A stretch of 33,196 nt of DNA, taken from Lachnospiraceae bacterium (GTDB lineage: Bacteria; Bacillota; Clostridia; Lachnospirales; Lachnospiraceae). The notes under the pieces were generated by a model that ran no database searches, was not told the origin of the DNA, and saw nothing but the letters and a program-made list of their open reading frames with translations. The stretch is from assembly GCA_017548765.1 (NCBI GenBank), contig JAFYZH010000093.1, positions 1 to 33,196 on the forward strand, read 5' to 3'. Every line of letters begins with the position of its first letter. Within the stretch, counting starts at the first letter, position 1. Below are positions 7,408 through 13,638 of the stretch, piece by piece. The position numbers and the translations under genes were made by a program.

Positions 7408-8451
7408 ATGAATTTTTTTGCGTTAGCGCAGGAGACGATCCAAATCACTGAGGATGGGCTGTATGAGGTCGGGGGGAAGACCGTGCAGCTGCCGAAGGGC
7501 GAGTTCGAAGAGGTGATCGTGTACGATCCGGAACTCGGAGAGGAGATGTCTCACGTAACGAAGAAGGCGAATGGGGCAGGCCGGATCATCGTGACCGGTG
7601 AAGATTCATTTGAGGCCGCGGCGCGGTATAAGAACCCGCTGGTCATGAGTTTTGCAAATGCTCTGCATCCGGGCGGCGGTTTTAAGATGGGCTCAAATGC
7701 ACAGGAGGAATCTTTGTGCCGTGCGAGTACATTGTACGCATCGATCGCTTCCGAGCACGGGAAGCTGATGTACGATTACAATGCGAGCCACCCGAGTAAG
7801 GTCGCTTCGGACTTTATGTTGTTGTCACCGAATGTCACCGTATTCCGCGATCCAAACGGGGAATTGCTTTCGAAACCGTATACGGTCGGCGTGATCTCCG
7901 TGCCGGCTCCGAACCGGGCGGGCGCTGCATTCCGTGTTCGTAAGGCTACGACCGCAGAGGCGATGGAGAAGCGACTCCGTATCATGCTTTCGGTTGCCTA
8001 TCAGAATAATTACCGCAACCTGGTCCTCGGGGCCTGGGGCTGCGGCGTGTTCCGCAATGAGGCGCAGGATGTCGCCGAGCATTTCCGAAAGGTCCTGATC
8101 GACGAAGGGTATGCAAAGTATTTCAATGAGATCTGTTTTGCGATCCACCGCAAGGCGAATAAAAAAGAGAGTAAGAACCAGAGGATCTTCCGTCTTACAT
8201 TGACCCCGGAAGCAGAGCCGGAGCAGGTGCCGGAGAAGAAAAAGAAAAAAGCGAAGCTTCCCGGAAAGATCCGGTTGCCGAAGGTCCCGAACGTGAAAAA
8301 GGTTAAGGAAAAACACGCGGCAAAGGTAGCCACGAAGGCGGAGAAAAAGGCTGAAAAGAAGGCTGAAAAGAAGGCGGCAAAAGCGGAGAGGACCGGTCAC
8401 GGTGAGAAGCATCGGAAGAGCCGTAAACGTGAGAAGAACGGGGAAGAATAG
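7408..8451 (+). CDS. Bacterial poly(ADP-ribose) glycohydrolase-like protein (TIGR02452 family) with basic tail
   Basis: This is a 347-residue protein. Residues 1 to about 250 match the macrodomain-like TIGR02452/microbial PARG family. The PARG catalytic signature GGG-X6-8-QEE is intact: GGG 89-91, seven residues, QEE 99-101 (LHPGGGFKMGSNAQEES). A second conserved block is LGAWGCGVFRN. Enzymes with this signature remove ADP-ribose chains or modifications. An unusual feature is the roughly 95-residue C-terminal extension, highly enriched in Lys, Arg and Ala (KKAEKKAEKKAEKKAAKAER...KHRKSRKREK), which may bind nucleic acid or ribosomes. The gene lies 36 bases after the esterase with RBS GGAGGG and is probably the last gene of that operon, though it looks functionally unrelated. 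Confidence 0.9.
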   Translation: MNFFALAQETIQITEDGLYEVGGKTVQLPKGEFEEVIVYDPELGEEMSHVTKKANGAGRIIVTGEDSFEAAARYKNPLVMSFANALHPGGGFKMGSNAQEESLCRASTLYASIASEHGKLMYDYNASHPSKVASDFMLLSPNVTVFRDPNGELLSKPYTVGVISVPAPNRAGAAFRVRKATTAEAMEKRLRIMLSVAYQNNYRNLVLGAWGCGVFRNEAQDVAEHFRKVLIDEGYAKYFNEICFAIHRKANKKESKNQRIFRLTLTPEAEPEQVPEKKKKKAKLPGKIRLPKVPNVKKVKEKHAAKVATKAEKKAEKKAEKKAAKAERTGHGEKHRKSRKREKNGEE

Positions 8452-8458
8452 AAGAAGC

Positions 8459-8486
8459 TTTACAAACTGTTTACACAATTTGTAAA
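8459..8486. repeat. Inverted repeat downstream of the PARG-like gene
   Basis: TTTACAAA and TTTGTAAA form perfect 8-base arms around a 12-base loop, just after the stop codon. It is AT-rich without a T-run, so it could be a weak terminator or a protein-binding site. Its role is not determined. Confidence 0.5.
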
Positions 8487-8541
8487 ATCTGAAGAAAAAG
8501 AAAGAGAAGTTAAATATTTCTAAATTCCAGTTCTGAAACTA

Positions 8542-8570
8542 TTGACATGACACTTAACTTATGCTACAAT
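8542..8570 (+). promoter_or_regulatory. Strong promoter of the mini-transcript
   Basis: A consensus -35 TTGACA (8542-8547) and near-consensus -10 TACAAT (8565-8570) are separated by exactly 17 bases. The predicted start is near 8577. No long gene begins downstream before the terminator at 8660-8693. Confidence 0.85.
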
Positions 8571-8598
8571 TAAATCAGAAAAAGAGATGGCCCAGTAG

Positions 8599-8649
8599 AT
8601 GAAGGATGAGCAGTTGGTTTGGAATTTGTCTAAGGCTTCGAGAGCGTAA
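8599..8649 (+). CDS. Possible 16-residue small ORF inside the mini-transcript
   Basis: ATG at 8599 opens a frame encoding MKDEQLVWNLSKASRA and ends at TAA 8647-8649, one base-pair region before the 3' half of the closing stem and 10 bases before the terminator. A three-codon ATG-GCC-CAG-TAG frame sits immediately upstream. There is no good Shine-Dalgarno sequence, only a weak GAG around 8584-8586. It may be a leader peptide, a microprotein or chance. Confidence 0.3.
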   Translation: MKDEQLVWNLSKASRA

Positions 8650-8659
8650 GGCCATCGAG

Positions 8660-8693
8660 GAACCGTCCCGGATCCCGGGGCGGTTCTTTTTTT
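8660..8693 (+). terminator. Rho-independent terminator of the mini-transcript
   Basis: Twelve-base arms (8660-8671 and 8675-8686, one G-U pair) close a 3-base ATC loop and are followed by seven T. This is a very strong intrinsic terminator. Confidence 0.93.
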
Positions 8694-8709
8694 GCAACAT
8701 CGGAAACAG

Positions 8710-8738
8710 TAGACAGTTTCAGCGGAAAATGATATGAT
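8710..8738 (+). promoter_or_regulatory. Promoter of the nuclease/ATPase pair
   Basis: TAGACA (8710-8715) and TATGAT (8733-8738) are 17 bases apart, each 5/6 to consensus. The leader to ATG 8803 is about 60 bases. It lies after the upstream terminator, so the pair is transcribed independently. Confidence 0.7.
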
Positions 8739-8802
8739 AGATAAGGATCATTTTAGTGTTGGAAGTGACTGGGGTGGACATCACCCGGAATAGGAGCGGA
8801 TC

Positions 8803-9891
8803 ATGAAAATGATACATTGTGCGGATCTGCACTTGGATTCGAAAATGGATGCTAACTTAAGCTCCGAAGCGGCGAAGATCCGGCGTGCAGAGATCCTTCA
8901 GACCTATCTGGATATGGTCGAATATGCGAAGACGCATGATATAAAGACCATCTTGATCGCTGGGGATCTGTTTGATAAGAAGAATATTTCCGCGACCACG
9001 AAAACGGCAGTTAAAAGCAGCATAAGTCAAAATCCCGGGATCACTTTCTACTATCTGCAGGGAAACCATGACAGTGAGAATTTCCTGGACCCCGAGGATG
9101 AACCGGAGAACCTGAAACTGTTTTCCGATGCATGGACGTATTATGAGACCGACGGCGTTGTGATCGCGGGCGTTGCGTTTACGAAGAATAATCACGGCAC
9201 ACTGTGGAATTCCCTGACGCTGGACCGTAGTAAGGTAAATATCGTGATGCTGCACGGGCAGATCGCGGAAACAGACGGAAGACCCGGAGATGAAAACGTG
9301 AACCTGAAGGCGCTGAAGAACCTGGGTATCGACTACCTGGCGCTGGGACATATCCACACCTATCGCAAGGAGGCTCTCGATGCGCGTGGTGTGTATTGCT
9401 ATCCGGGCTGTCTGGAGGGACGCGGTTTCGATGAGTGTGGGGAGCATGGTTTCGTAGTCGTGGATGCGGACACGAAGACCGGAAAGGTGACGTCGGAGTT
9501 CATCGTGACGGGACGCAGGCGCATGTATGAGGTGCGCGCGGATATTTCCGGATGCATGAATACCGAGGAGATCAAGCCCCGGGTGCGCGAAGCATTGGCC
9601 GATGCGGGCTGTACGAAGGCGGACCTGGTGAAGCTGGTACTTAGCGGCGAGGTGGACGTAGAGTGCGAGATCGAGCCGGAGGCTGTGCGCGCGGCGTATT
9701 CCGATGTGTACTTCTTTTTGAAGGTGCAGGATCAGACGAGCCTGAAGATCGATCCTGCGATGTATATAGGCGATGTCTCGCTGAAGGGCGAGTTTGTGCG
9801 TCAGGTCCTGGCGGCGCCGGATCTGAGTGAAGAAGATAAAAACCGGGCCATCCGCTACGGTATCAAGGCGCTGCAAAATGAAGAGATCTAG
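8803..9891 (+). CDS. Mre11/SbcD-like DNA repair exonuclease (YhaO-like)
   Basis: This is a 362-residue calcineurin-type metallophosphoesterase with all the metal-binding blocks of the Mre11/SbcD family: Asp8 and His10 in CADLHLD, Asp55 in AGDLFD, the GNHD block (87-90), LHGQ, and GHIHT. A C-terminal segment of about 130 residues (from about 235) probably contacts the ATPase partner. Such enzymes process DNA ends. The RBS is AGGAG. The partner ATPase starts 21 bases downstream, the usual yhaO-yhaN pairing. It is shorter than SbcD and closer to the YhaO branch by length and partner type. Confidence 0.92.
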   Translation: MKMIHCADLHLDSKMDANLSSEAAKIRRAEILQTYLDMVEYAKTHDIKTILIAGDLFDKKNISATTKTAVKSSISQNPGITFYYLQGNHDSENFLDPEDEPENLKLFSDAWTYYETDGVVIAGVAFTKNNHGTLWNSLTLDRSKVNIVMLHGQIAETDGRPGDENVNLKALKNLGIDYLALGHIHTYRKEALDARGVYCYPGCLEGRGFDECGEHGFVVVDADTKTGKVTSEFIVTGRRRMYEVRADISGCMNTEEIKPRVREALADAGCTKADLVKLVLSGEVDVECEIEPEAVRAAYSDVYFFLKVQDQTSLKIDPAMYIGDVSLKGEFVRQVLAAPDLSEEDKNRAIRYGIKALQNEEI

Positions 9892-9912
9892 GAAATGTTT
9901 GGAGGGCAGACC

Positions 9913-12762
9913 ATGAAGTTGATATCATGTCATATCGACAACTTTGGGACACTTAGTAACCTGGACCGGGAGTTCGTTCCGGGGGAAAATGTCATCATGG
10001 AAGACAACGGAAGCGGGAAATCGACATTTGCCGCCTTCCTTCGAGTTATGTTTTTCGGTTTCGAGGGCGATCGTAAGCACGATGTCCTGGACAATGAACG
10101 CAAGCGTTTTCAGCCCTGGCAGGGCGGAGCGTACGGCGGTCGCGTGACCTTTGAGGTCGAAGGTAAGACCTACGAAGCGACGCGGAAGTTCGGCGAGACC
10201 GAGAAGAAGGATGTCTTCGAACTCAGAGACGCGAAGACGAACCTGATCAGCGGCGATTTTACGGAGCGCCTGGGCGAGGAATTGTTTCAGATGGATCGCC
10301 AGAGTTTTTCACGCACGATCTTCGTGGGACAGATGGAGATCGAGACGAAGACTACGGACGACATCAATTCACACATCGGTAATGTTGCGGATGTGCAGAA
10401 CGATATGAACCATTTCAACGATGCCGTGAAGATGCTGGATGATCTGGCGAACCGCATGTCCGGGACACGTAAGACCGGCAGCATCAGTAAGCGTAAGGAG
10501 AAGATCAGCGAGATCGAGGCGGAACTGCGTTCGTACGACGCCGTCCTGAACTCGATGGAGCAGGCGAAGATCCGCATGGAGGATGCGGACCGTAAGCGCT
10601 CCGAGCTGGAAACGCGGATCCGTGAGAACGCGGATGATCAACAGAAACTGGCGGATGCTACCGTTCGTAAGGAGCACGTACGTCAGGAACAGGAGCTTTC
10701 GCAGAAACTGGATGCGGCGGTGAAGAAAGAGCAGGAGTTGCGCGCAGCATTGCCCGCGAAGATCCCGGAGGTAGACGAGGTCGCCCGCCAGGACGAACTG
10801 GCAAGGAGACTGTCCGGAGCCACACGCAGCGTGCGTGAACATGCCGTGACAGAGGAGCAGGAGGCACGCTGGAACACCCTGAACGCGTTGTTTGCGGAAC
10901 ATCCGGTGACGCAGGAGCAGATCCGGGCGTATTCCGAAGAGGGAACGACGCTGGTACAGACGAAGGCGGGGCTCGGCTCGAAGAACCTGACCGAAGGGGA
11001 AAACGGACGACTGAGTGTTTTAGCCGAGTTGTTTGCGAACGATTCGGAGGAGAATACACCGAAGCACGCGCAGAACCTGTTGCATCAGATCGAACTGGAC
11101 CGCGTCAGCCAGCAGCGTGCGTATGACGACCTGAAGCGAAGCCATCAGGATGTGAGCAGCGTGCGTGCGCAGAAGACCGACATCGAAGCGCAGATAAAGG
11201 CTTACGAGGCGCAGCTTAAAGGCATCGACGAACATGAAAAGGAACTACTGCCTAAGGAGAGCAACCTGAAGCATTACCTGATAAAGGGTCTGCTGTGTCT
11301 GGCTATCCTGGGCTATGTTGCCTGGCATTTCATAAAAAAATACATTGAGACCCAGGAAGCGAATTATCGCGTGATCATCCACATCCAGGATGTATTCGTT
11401 CCGGCGGTCGCGATCATTGCGATCATCTTCGTTCTGGTATACGTTTCGAACCCGGAGCGTAAGGAAGAACCGGATAAGGTGGGGCCGCCGCCCGAGACTA
11501 TGCGTAAGAGCTTCGAGGACCGTTTGGCGGCGCTGAACCGGGATCTGGAAAACAAGCGTGCGATCGTCGCGGAGAAGGATGACGTCGTTCTTCGCTGGAA
11601 GACGAAGATCAGTGAGGAAATGACGCAACTGCAATCGTATTTGCGTGTTCACGGCGTCGAGAAGGATCTCGAGAACACCGAGACCGCGGAGATAAAGAGC
11701 GAACTGGATGAACTGGAAGAGGCCTACGGCGAATACCGCCGCCTCACCATGAAACTGGCGGAGTTTCCGGAGGAGGATCTGCAGACGGCGTCCTCCCGTA
11801 TGGATGAGATCCGCGGGTTCCTGAATGTGTATCATTTGCCGATGGAGGATGATGCCTCGGTCAATAAGCGCCTGCACGAGTTGTCGCAGATGCTTTCCGA
11901 ATATGAGAAACTGTCGGAGCAGAAGCGGGACTACGAGAGCGCGCTTCGGGAGCAGAAGGATCTGCAGGCGACGATCCGTTCGTTCTTCGATGAGTATGAG
12001 ATCGCGGGCGTTACCAACCTGCAGGACTATTCGTTTGACGACTTGCGCGACCAGGTGCAGGGCTACCGCCGTGCACAGGCGGACGCGGCAAATGCGAAGC
12101 GCGAGCTGGAGACCTTCCGTGCGCAGAAAGCGGACGCTCTGGCGGCGCCGGAGAGCGACTTAGAGCCGGGGCTGACCCGGGAGGAACTTCTGGAGCGCAG
12201 GACGCAGCTCGAAGCGGAGAAAGAAGAAGCTTCAAGACTGTTTTCCGCGTACCGCGAGGAGCTGGCGAAGAAGGCGGAGCAGCTGGATGAAATGGACGAG
12301 ATGCGCATCAAACTCGAGGAGCTGACGGAGGAGCAGTCCGCCGAGAAGGTAAAGCTCGCAGGCATACAGAATGCGAAGAAATACCTAGAGAAGGCGAAGG
12401 CGGAAGTGGTTTCCCGCTACTCCGCGCCGATCCTGGAGTCGTTCGAAAAGAATATGAGATTCATTGACCCGGAGAACCAGGCATCCTACCGGATCGACAC
12501 GAACATGCAGGTGACCGTGGATGCGGAAGGCCTGCAGCGCGACAGCGAGCTGTTCAGCGCGGGCTACCGTGACCTGATGGGCTTCTGCCTGCGACTGGCG
12601 TTCATCGACGCGGTCTTCACCGAGGAGAAGCCGATGCTGATCCTGGACGATCCGTTCACCAACCTGGACGACGAGAAGATCAAAAAGGCGAGGGAACTCG
12701 TTAAAGAAATATCAAAAGATTATCAGGTACTGTATTTTACATGCAGTGCATCCAGACAATAA
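9913..12762 (+). CDS. Rad50/SbcC-like AAA ATPase with central membrane segments (YhaN-like)
   Basis: ATG 9913 is preceded by GGAGGG (9900-9905); an in-frame ATG at 9895 is rejected because the RBS lies inside it. The product is 949 residues. An SMC-type head half is at the N-terminus with NGSGKST at 32-38; the usual first Walker-A Gly is Glu (EDNGSGKST). Long coiled coils span about 180-450 and 525-840. The second head half has LFSAGYRDLMGFCLRLAF (signature-like) and Walker B MLILDDPFTNLDD near the end. Two hydrophobic helices lie at about 455-515 (LLCLAILGYVAWHFI and VFVPAVAIIAIIFVLVYV), where SbcC carries a zinc hook, as in membrane-associated YhaN proteins. With the nuclease before it, it probably forms a DNA-end processing complex, perhaps at the membrane. 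Confidence 0.9.
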   Translation: MKLISCHIDNFGTLSNLDREFVPGENVIMEDNGSGKSTFAAFLRVMFFGFEGDRKHDVLDNERKRFQPWQGGAYGGRVTFEVEGKTYEATRKFGETEKKDVFELRDAKTNLISGDFTERLGEELFQMDRQSFSRTIFVGQMEIETKTTDDINSHIGNVADVQNDMNHFNDAVKMLDDLANRMSGTRKTGSISKRKEKISEIEAELRSYDAVLNSMEQAKIRMEDADRKRSELETRIRENADDQQKLADATVRKEHVRQEQELSQKLDAAVKKEQELRAALPAKIPEVDEVARQDELARRLSGATRSVREHAVTEEQEARWNTLNALFAEHPVTQEQIRAYSEEGTTLVQTKAGLGSKNLTEGENGRLSVLAELFANDSEENTPKHAQNLLHQIELDRVSQQRAYDDLKRSHQDVSSVRAQKTDIEAQIKAYEAQLKGIDEHEKELLPKESNLKHYLIKGLLCLAILGYVAWHFIKKYIETQEANYRVIIHIQDVFVPAVAIIAIIFVLVYVSNPERKEEPDKVGPPPETMRKSFEDRLAALNRDLENKRAIVAEKDDVVLRWKTKISEEMTQLQSYLRVHGVEKDLENTETAEIKSELDELEEAYGEYRRLTMKLAEFPEEDLQTASSRMDEIRGFLNVYHLPMEDDASVNKRLHELSQMLSEYEKLSEQKRDYESALREQKDLQATIRSFFDEYEIAGVTNLQDYSFDDLRDQVQGYRRAQADAANAKRELETFRAQKADALAAPESDLEPGLTREELLERRTQLEAEKEEASRLFSAYREELAKKAEQLDEMDEMRIKLEELTEEQSAEKVKLAGIQNAKKYLEKAKAEVVSRYSAPILESFEKNMRFIDPENQASYRIDTNMQVTVDAEGLQRDSELFSAGYRDLMGFCLRLAFIDAVFTEEKPMLILDDPFTNLDDEKIKKARELVKEISKDYQVLYFTCSASRQ

Positions 12763-12769
12763 GTAAAAG

Positions 12770-12798
12770 GGCAGGAGGATCGACCTCCTGCCTTTTTT
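12770..12798 (+). terminator. Rho-independent terminator after the YhaN-like gene
   Basis: GGCAGGAGG and CCTCCTGCC form a perfect 9-bp stem around ATCGA, followed by six T, eight bases after the stop codon. Confidence 0.95.
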
Positions 12799-12800
12799 GA

Positions 12801-12833
12801 ATGTGTCAAAAGGGACGGTTCTAATTGACACAT
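12801..12833. repeat. REP-like hairpin, left copy
   Basis: ATGTGTCAA and TTGACACAT are perfect 9-base arms around a 15-base loop carrying GGGACGGTTCT. A related element in the opposite orientation is at 13464-13500. Short hairpins with an ACGGTTC core and TTGACAC arms recur between genes in many Firmicutes; this comparison is from memory, not a search. Confidence 0.7.
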
Positions 12834-12858
12834 TATCAGATTATTTGTAGTTAGGGGT

Positions 12859-12940
12859 TATCATAGTGCCCGGGGGCTGTAAAGGCCGAGCCGCCTGCGG
12901 CGGTGCTTCGCAGCCTTGACAGCCCCCGGGCACTATGATA
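12859..12940. repeat. 82-bp cruciform-capable inverted repeat
   Basis: Two perfectly complementary 22-base arms (12859-12880 and 12919-12940, with a CCCGGGGGC core) flank 38 bases. Those bases fold further: AAGGC/GCCTT extends the stem after one mismatch, and CCGCC-TGC-GGCGG (12891-12903) and TGC-TTC-GCA (12904-12912) form two small hairpins at the tip. There is no T-run on either side. As DNA it could extrude a cruciform; as RNA it would be a very stable branched hairpin. Confidence 0.9.
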
Positions 12941-12955
12941 CGTGGTGATCAAGGT

Positions 12956-12984
12956 GTTGTAAGCCGGCTTACGCCGTTTACAAC
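12956..12984. repeat. Nested palindromes
   Basis: GTAAGCCGGCTTAC (12959-12972) is a perfect 14-bp palindrome. It overlaps a second inverted repeat, GTTGTAA (12956-12962) with TTACAAC (12978-12984). These alternatives are mutually exclusive folds or dimer-binding sites next to the large inverted repeat. Confidence 0.75.
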
Positions 12985-13020
12985 GGCCAATGTGGGACTG
13001 GGTGAAACTGCCTTGAAATT

Positions 13021-13432
13021 GAGAAGCCCGCCTATATGAAATTAAGGCACTATAGGAGGTTAGTTCATCGGGCGGAAGTTTGGAGAGACCGCCTATACGA
13101 AATCGAGGAGCTATAGGAGGTTAGTTCAACGGATGGAAGTTTGAGAAGACCGCCTATACGAAATCGAGGAGCTATAGGAGGTTAGTTCATCGGGCGGAAG
13201 TTTGAGAAGCCCGCCTATACGAAATTGAGGAGCTATAGGAGGTTAGTTCAACGGATGGAAGTTTGAGAAGACCGCCTATACGAAATCGAGGTGCTATAGG
13301 AGGTTAGTTCAACGGATGGAAGTTTGGAGAGACCGCCTGTAAGAAATCGAGGAGCTATAGGAGGTTAGTTCATAGGACGATAATTTGAAAAGCCTCCCTA
13401 TACGATATTCACGCGCCATAGGAGGTGAATTG
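13021..13432. repeat. Seven-copy tandem repeat of a 61-bp unit
   Basis: The block CCGCCTATA starts at 13028, 13089, 13150, 13211, 13272 and 13333, exactly 61 bases apart, with a decayed seventh copy at 13394. Each unit holds CCTATA, about 14 bases, then TATAGG(AGG), a potential hairpin, then TTAGTTCA and GGAAGTTT. The stretch between units alternates between CATCGGGCGG and CAACGGATGG forms. The period is not a multiple of three and no long frame crosses it, so it is not protein-coding. Each unit carries AGGAGGT on the + strand, identical to an ideal Shine-Dalgarno sequence. Units are conserved along their whole length, so this is not a CRISPR array. Confidence 0.95.
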
Positions 13433-13463
13433 AAAGAGAAGCAAGCTCCTTGCGTATTTCTGT

Positions 13464-13500
13464 AAATGTGTCAAATGGAACCGTCTCCATTGTCACATTT
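13464..13500. repeat. REP-like hairpin, right copy (inverted relative to left copy)
   Basis: AAATGTG and CACATTT outer arms continue inward imperfectly (TCAAATGGA with TCCATTG) around an ACCGTC core. Its reverse complement aligns with the element at 12801-12833 across the ACGGTTC core and the TTGACACATT end. The two therefore bracket the repeat block as imperfect inverted repeats of about 33 bp. Confidence 0.7.
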
Positions 13501-13504
13501 ACCT

Positions 13505-13548
13505 CTGTCACATCGGAATGTGACATTTGTCAATTCCGATTGTGACAG
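13505..13548. promoter_or_regulatory. Long palindrome upstream of the ABC transporter promoter
   Basis: Arms 13505-13518 and 13534-13548 are complementary with one bulged base (CTGTCACA...TGTGACAG outside, TCGGAA...TTCCGA inside). The centre holds TGACA-TT-TGTCA. It ends about 30 bases before the -10 at 13579, where an activator or repressor site would lie. It shares TGTCACA/TGTGACA words with the REP-like hairpins, so it may instead be another member of that family. Confidence 0.55.
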
Positions 13549-13555
13549 CGTTCAC

Positions 13556-13584
13556 TTTTGCGGGCCTTTGGGGCGGGGTATAAT
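13556..13584 (+). promoter_or_regulatory. Putative promoter of the ABC/two-component operon
   Basis: A perfect TATAAT (13579-13584) lies 54 bases before the ATPase start. No -35 matches well: TTTTGC sits at 17-base and TTGCGG at 15-base spacing. A weak -35 next to a palindrome fits an activated promoter, plausibly by the response regulator of this operon. Confidence 0.5.
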
Positions 13585-13638
13585 GGGCTCAAGATCGGAG
13601 ATAGGTCCGGTCGGTTGCCGAAACAGGAGGATTTGAAC

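Larger units (their letters stand above)
8577..8693 (+). ncRNA. Unidentified small RNA / leader transcript of about 117 nt
   Basis: A strong promoter is followed by about 80 nt and then a perfect terminator. Within it GATGGCC (8586-8592) can pair with GGCCATC (8650-8656), closing a domain of about 57 nt immediately 5' of the terminator hairpin. The closing stem does not overlap the terminator stem, which argues against a simple mutually exclusive attenuator and for a free-standing small RNA. I could not match it to 6S, SRP, tmRNA or a known riboswitch. It also contains a 16-codon ORF, listed separately. The next gene has its own promoter (8710-8738), so this transcript need not be its leader. 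Confidence 0.6.

Noticed and set aside
8577-8660. THF riboswitch, suggested by AGTAGATG and GCTTCGAGAGCG words
   Set aside because: The remaining conserved THF-class positions are missing, the order does not fold properly, and the downstream genes are not folate-related.
8803-12762. Phage-defence system made of the nuclease/ATPase pair
   Set aside because: The pair is a common housekeeping-type YhaO/YhaN arrangement with no further defence gene in its unit.
13021-13432. CRISPR array
   Set aside because: Whole 61-bp units are conserved including the inter-hairpin parts, so there are no unique spacers, and no cas genes are present.
12801-13500. Insertion sequence or decayed transposon
   Set aside because: No transposase remnant is visible on either strand. 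A non-autonomous element remains possible and is reported as a finding.
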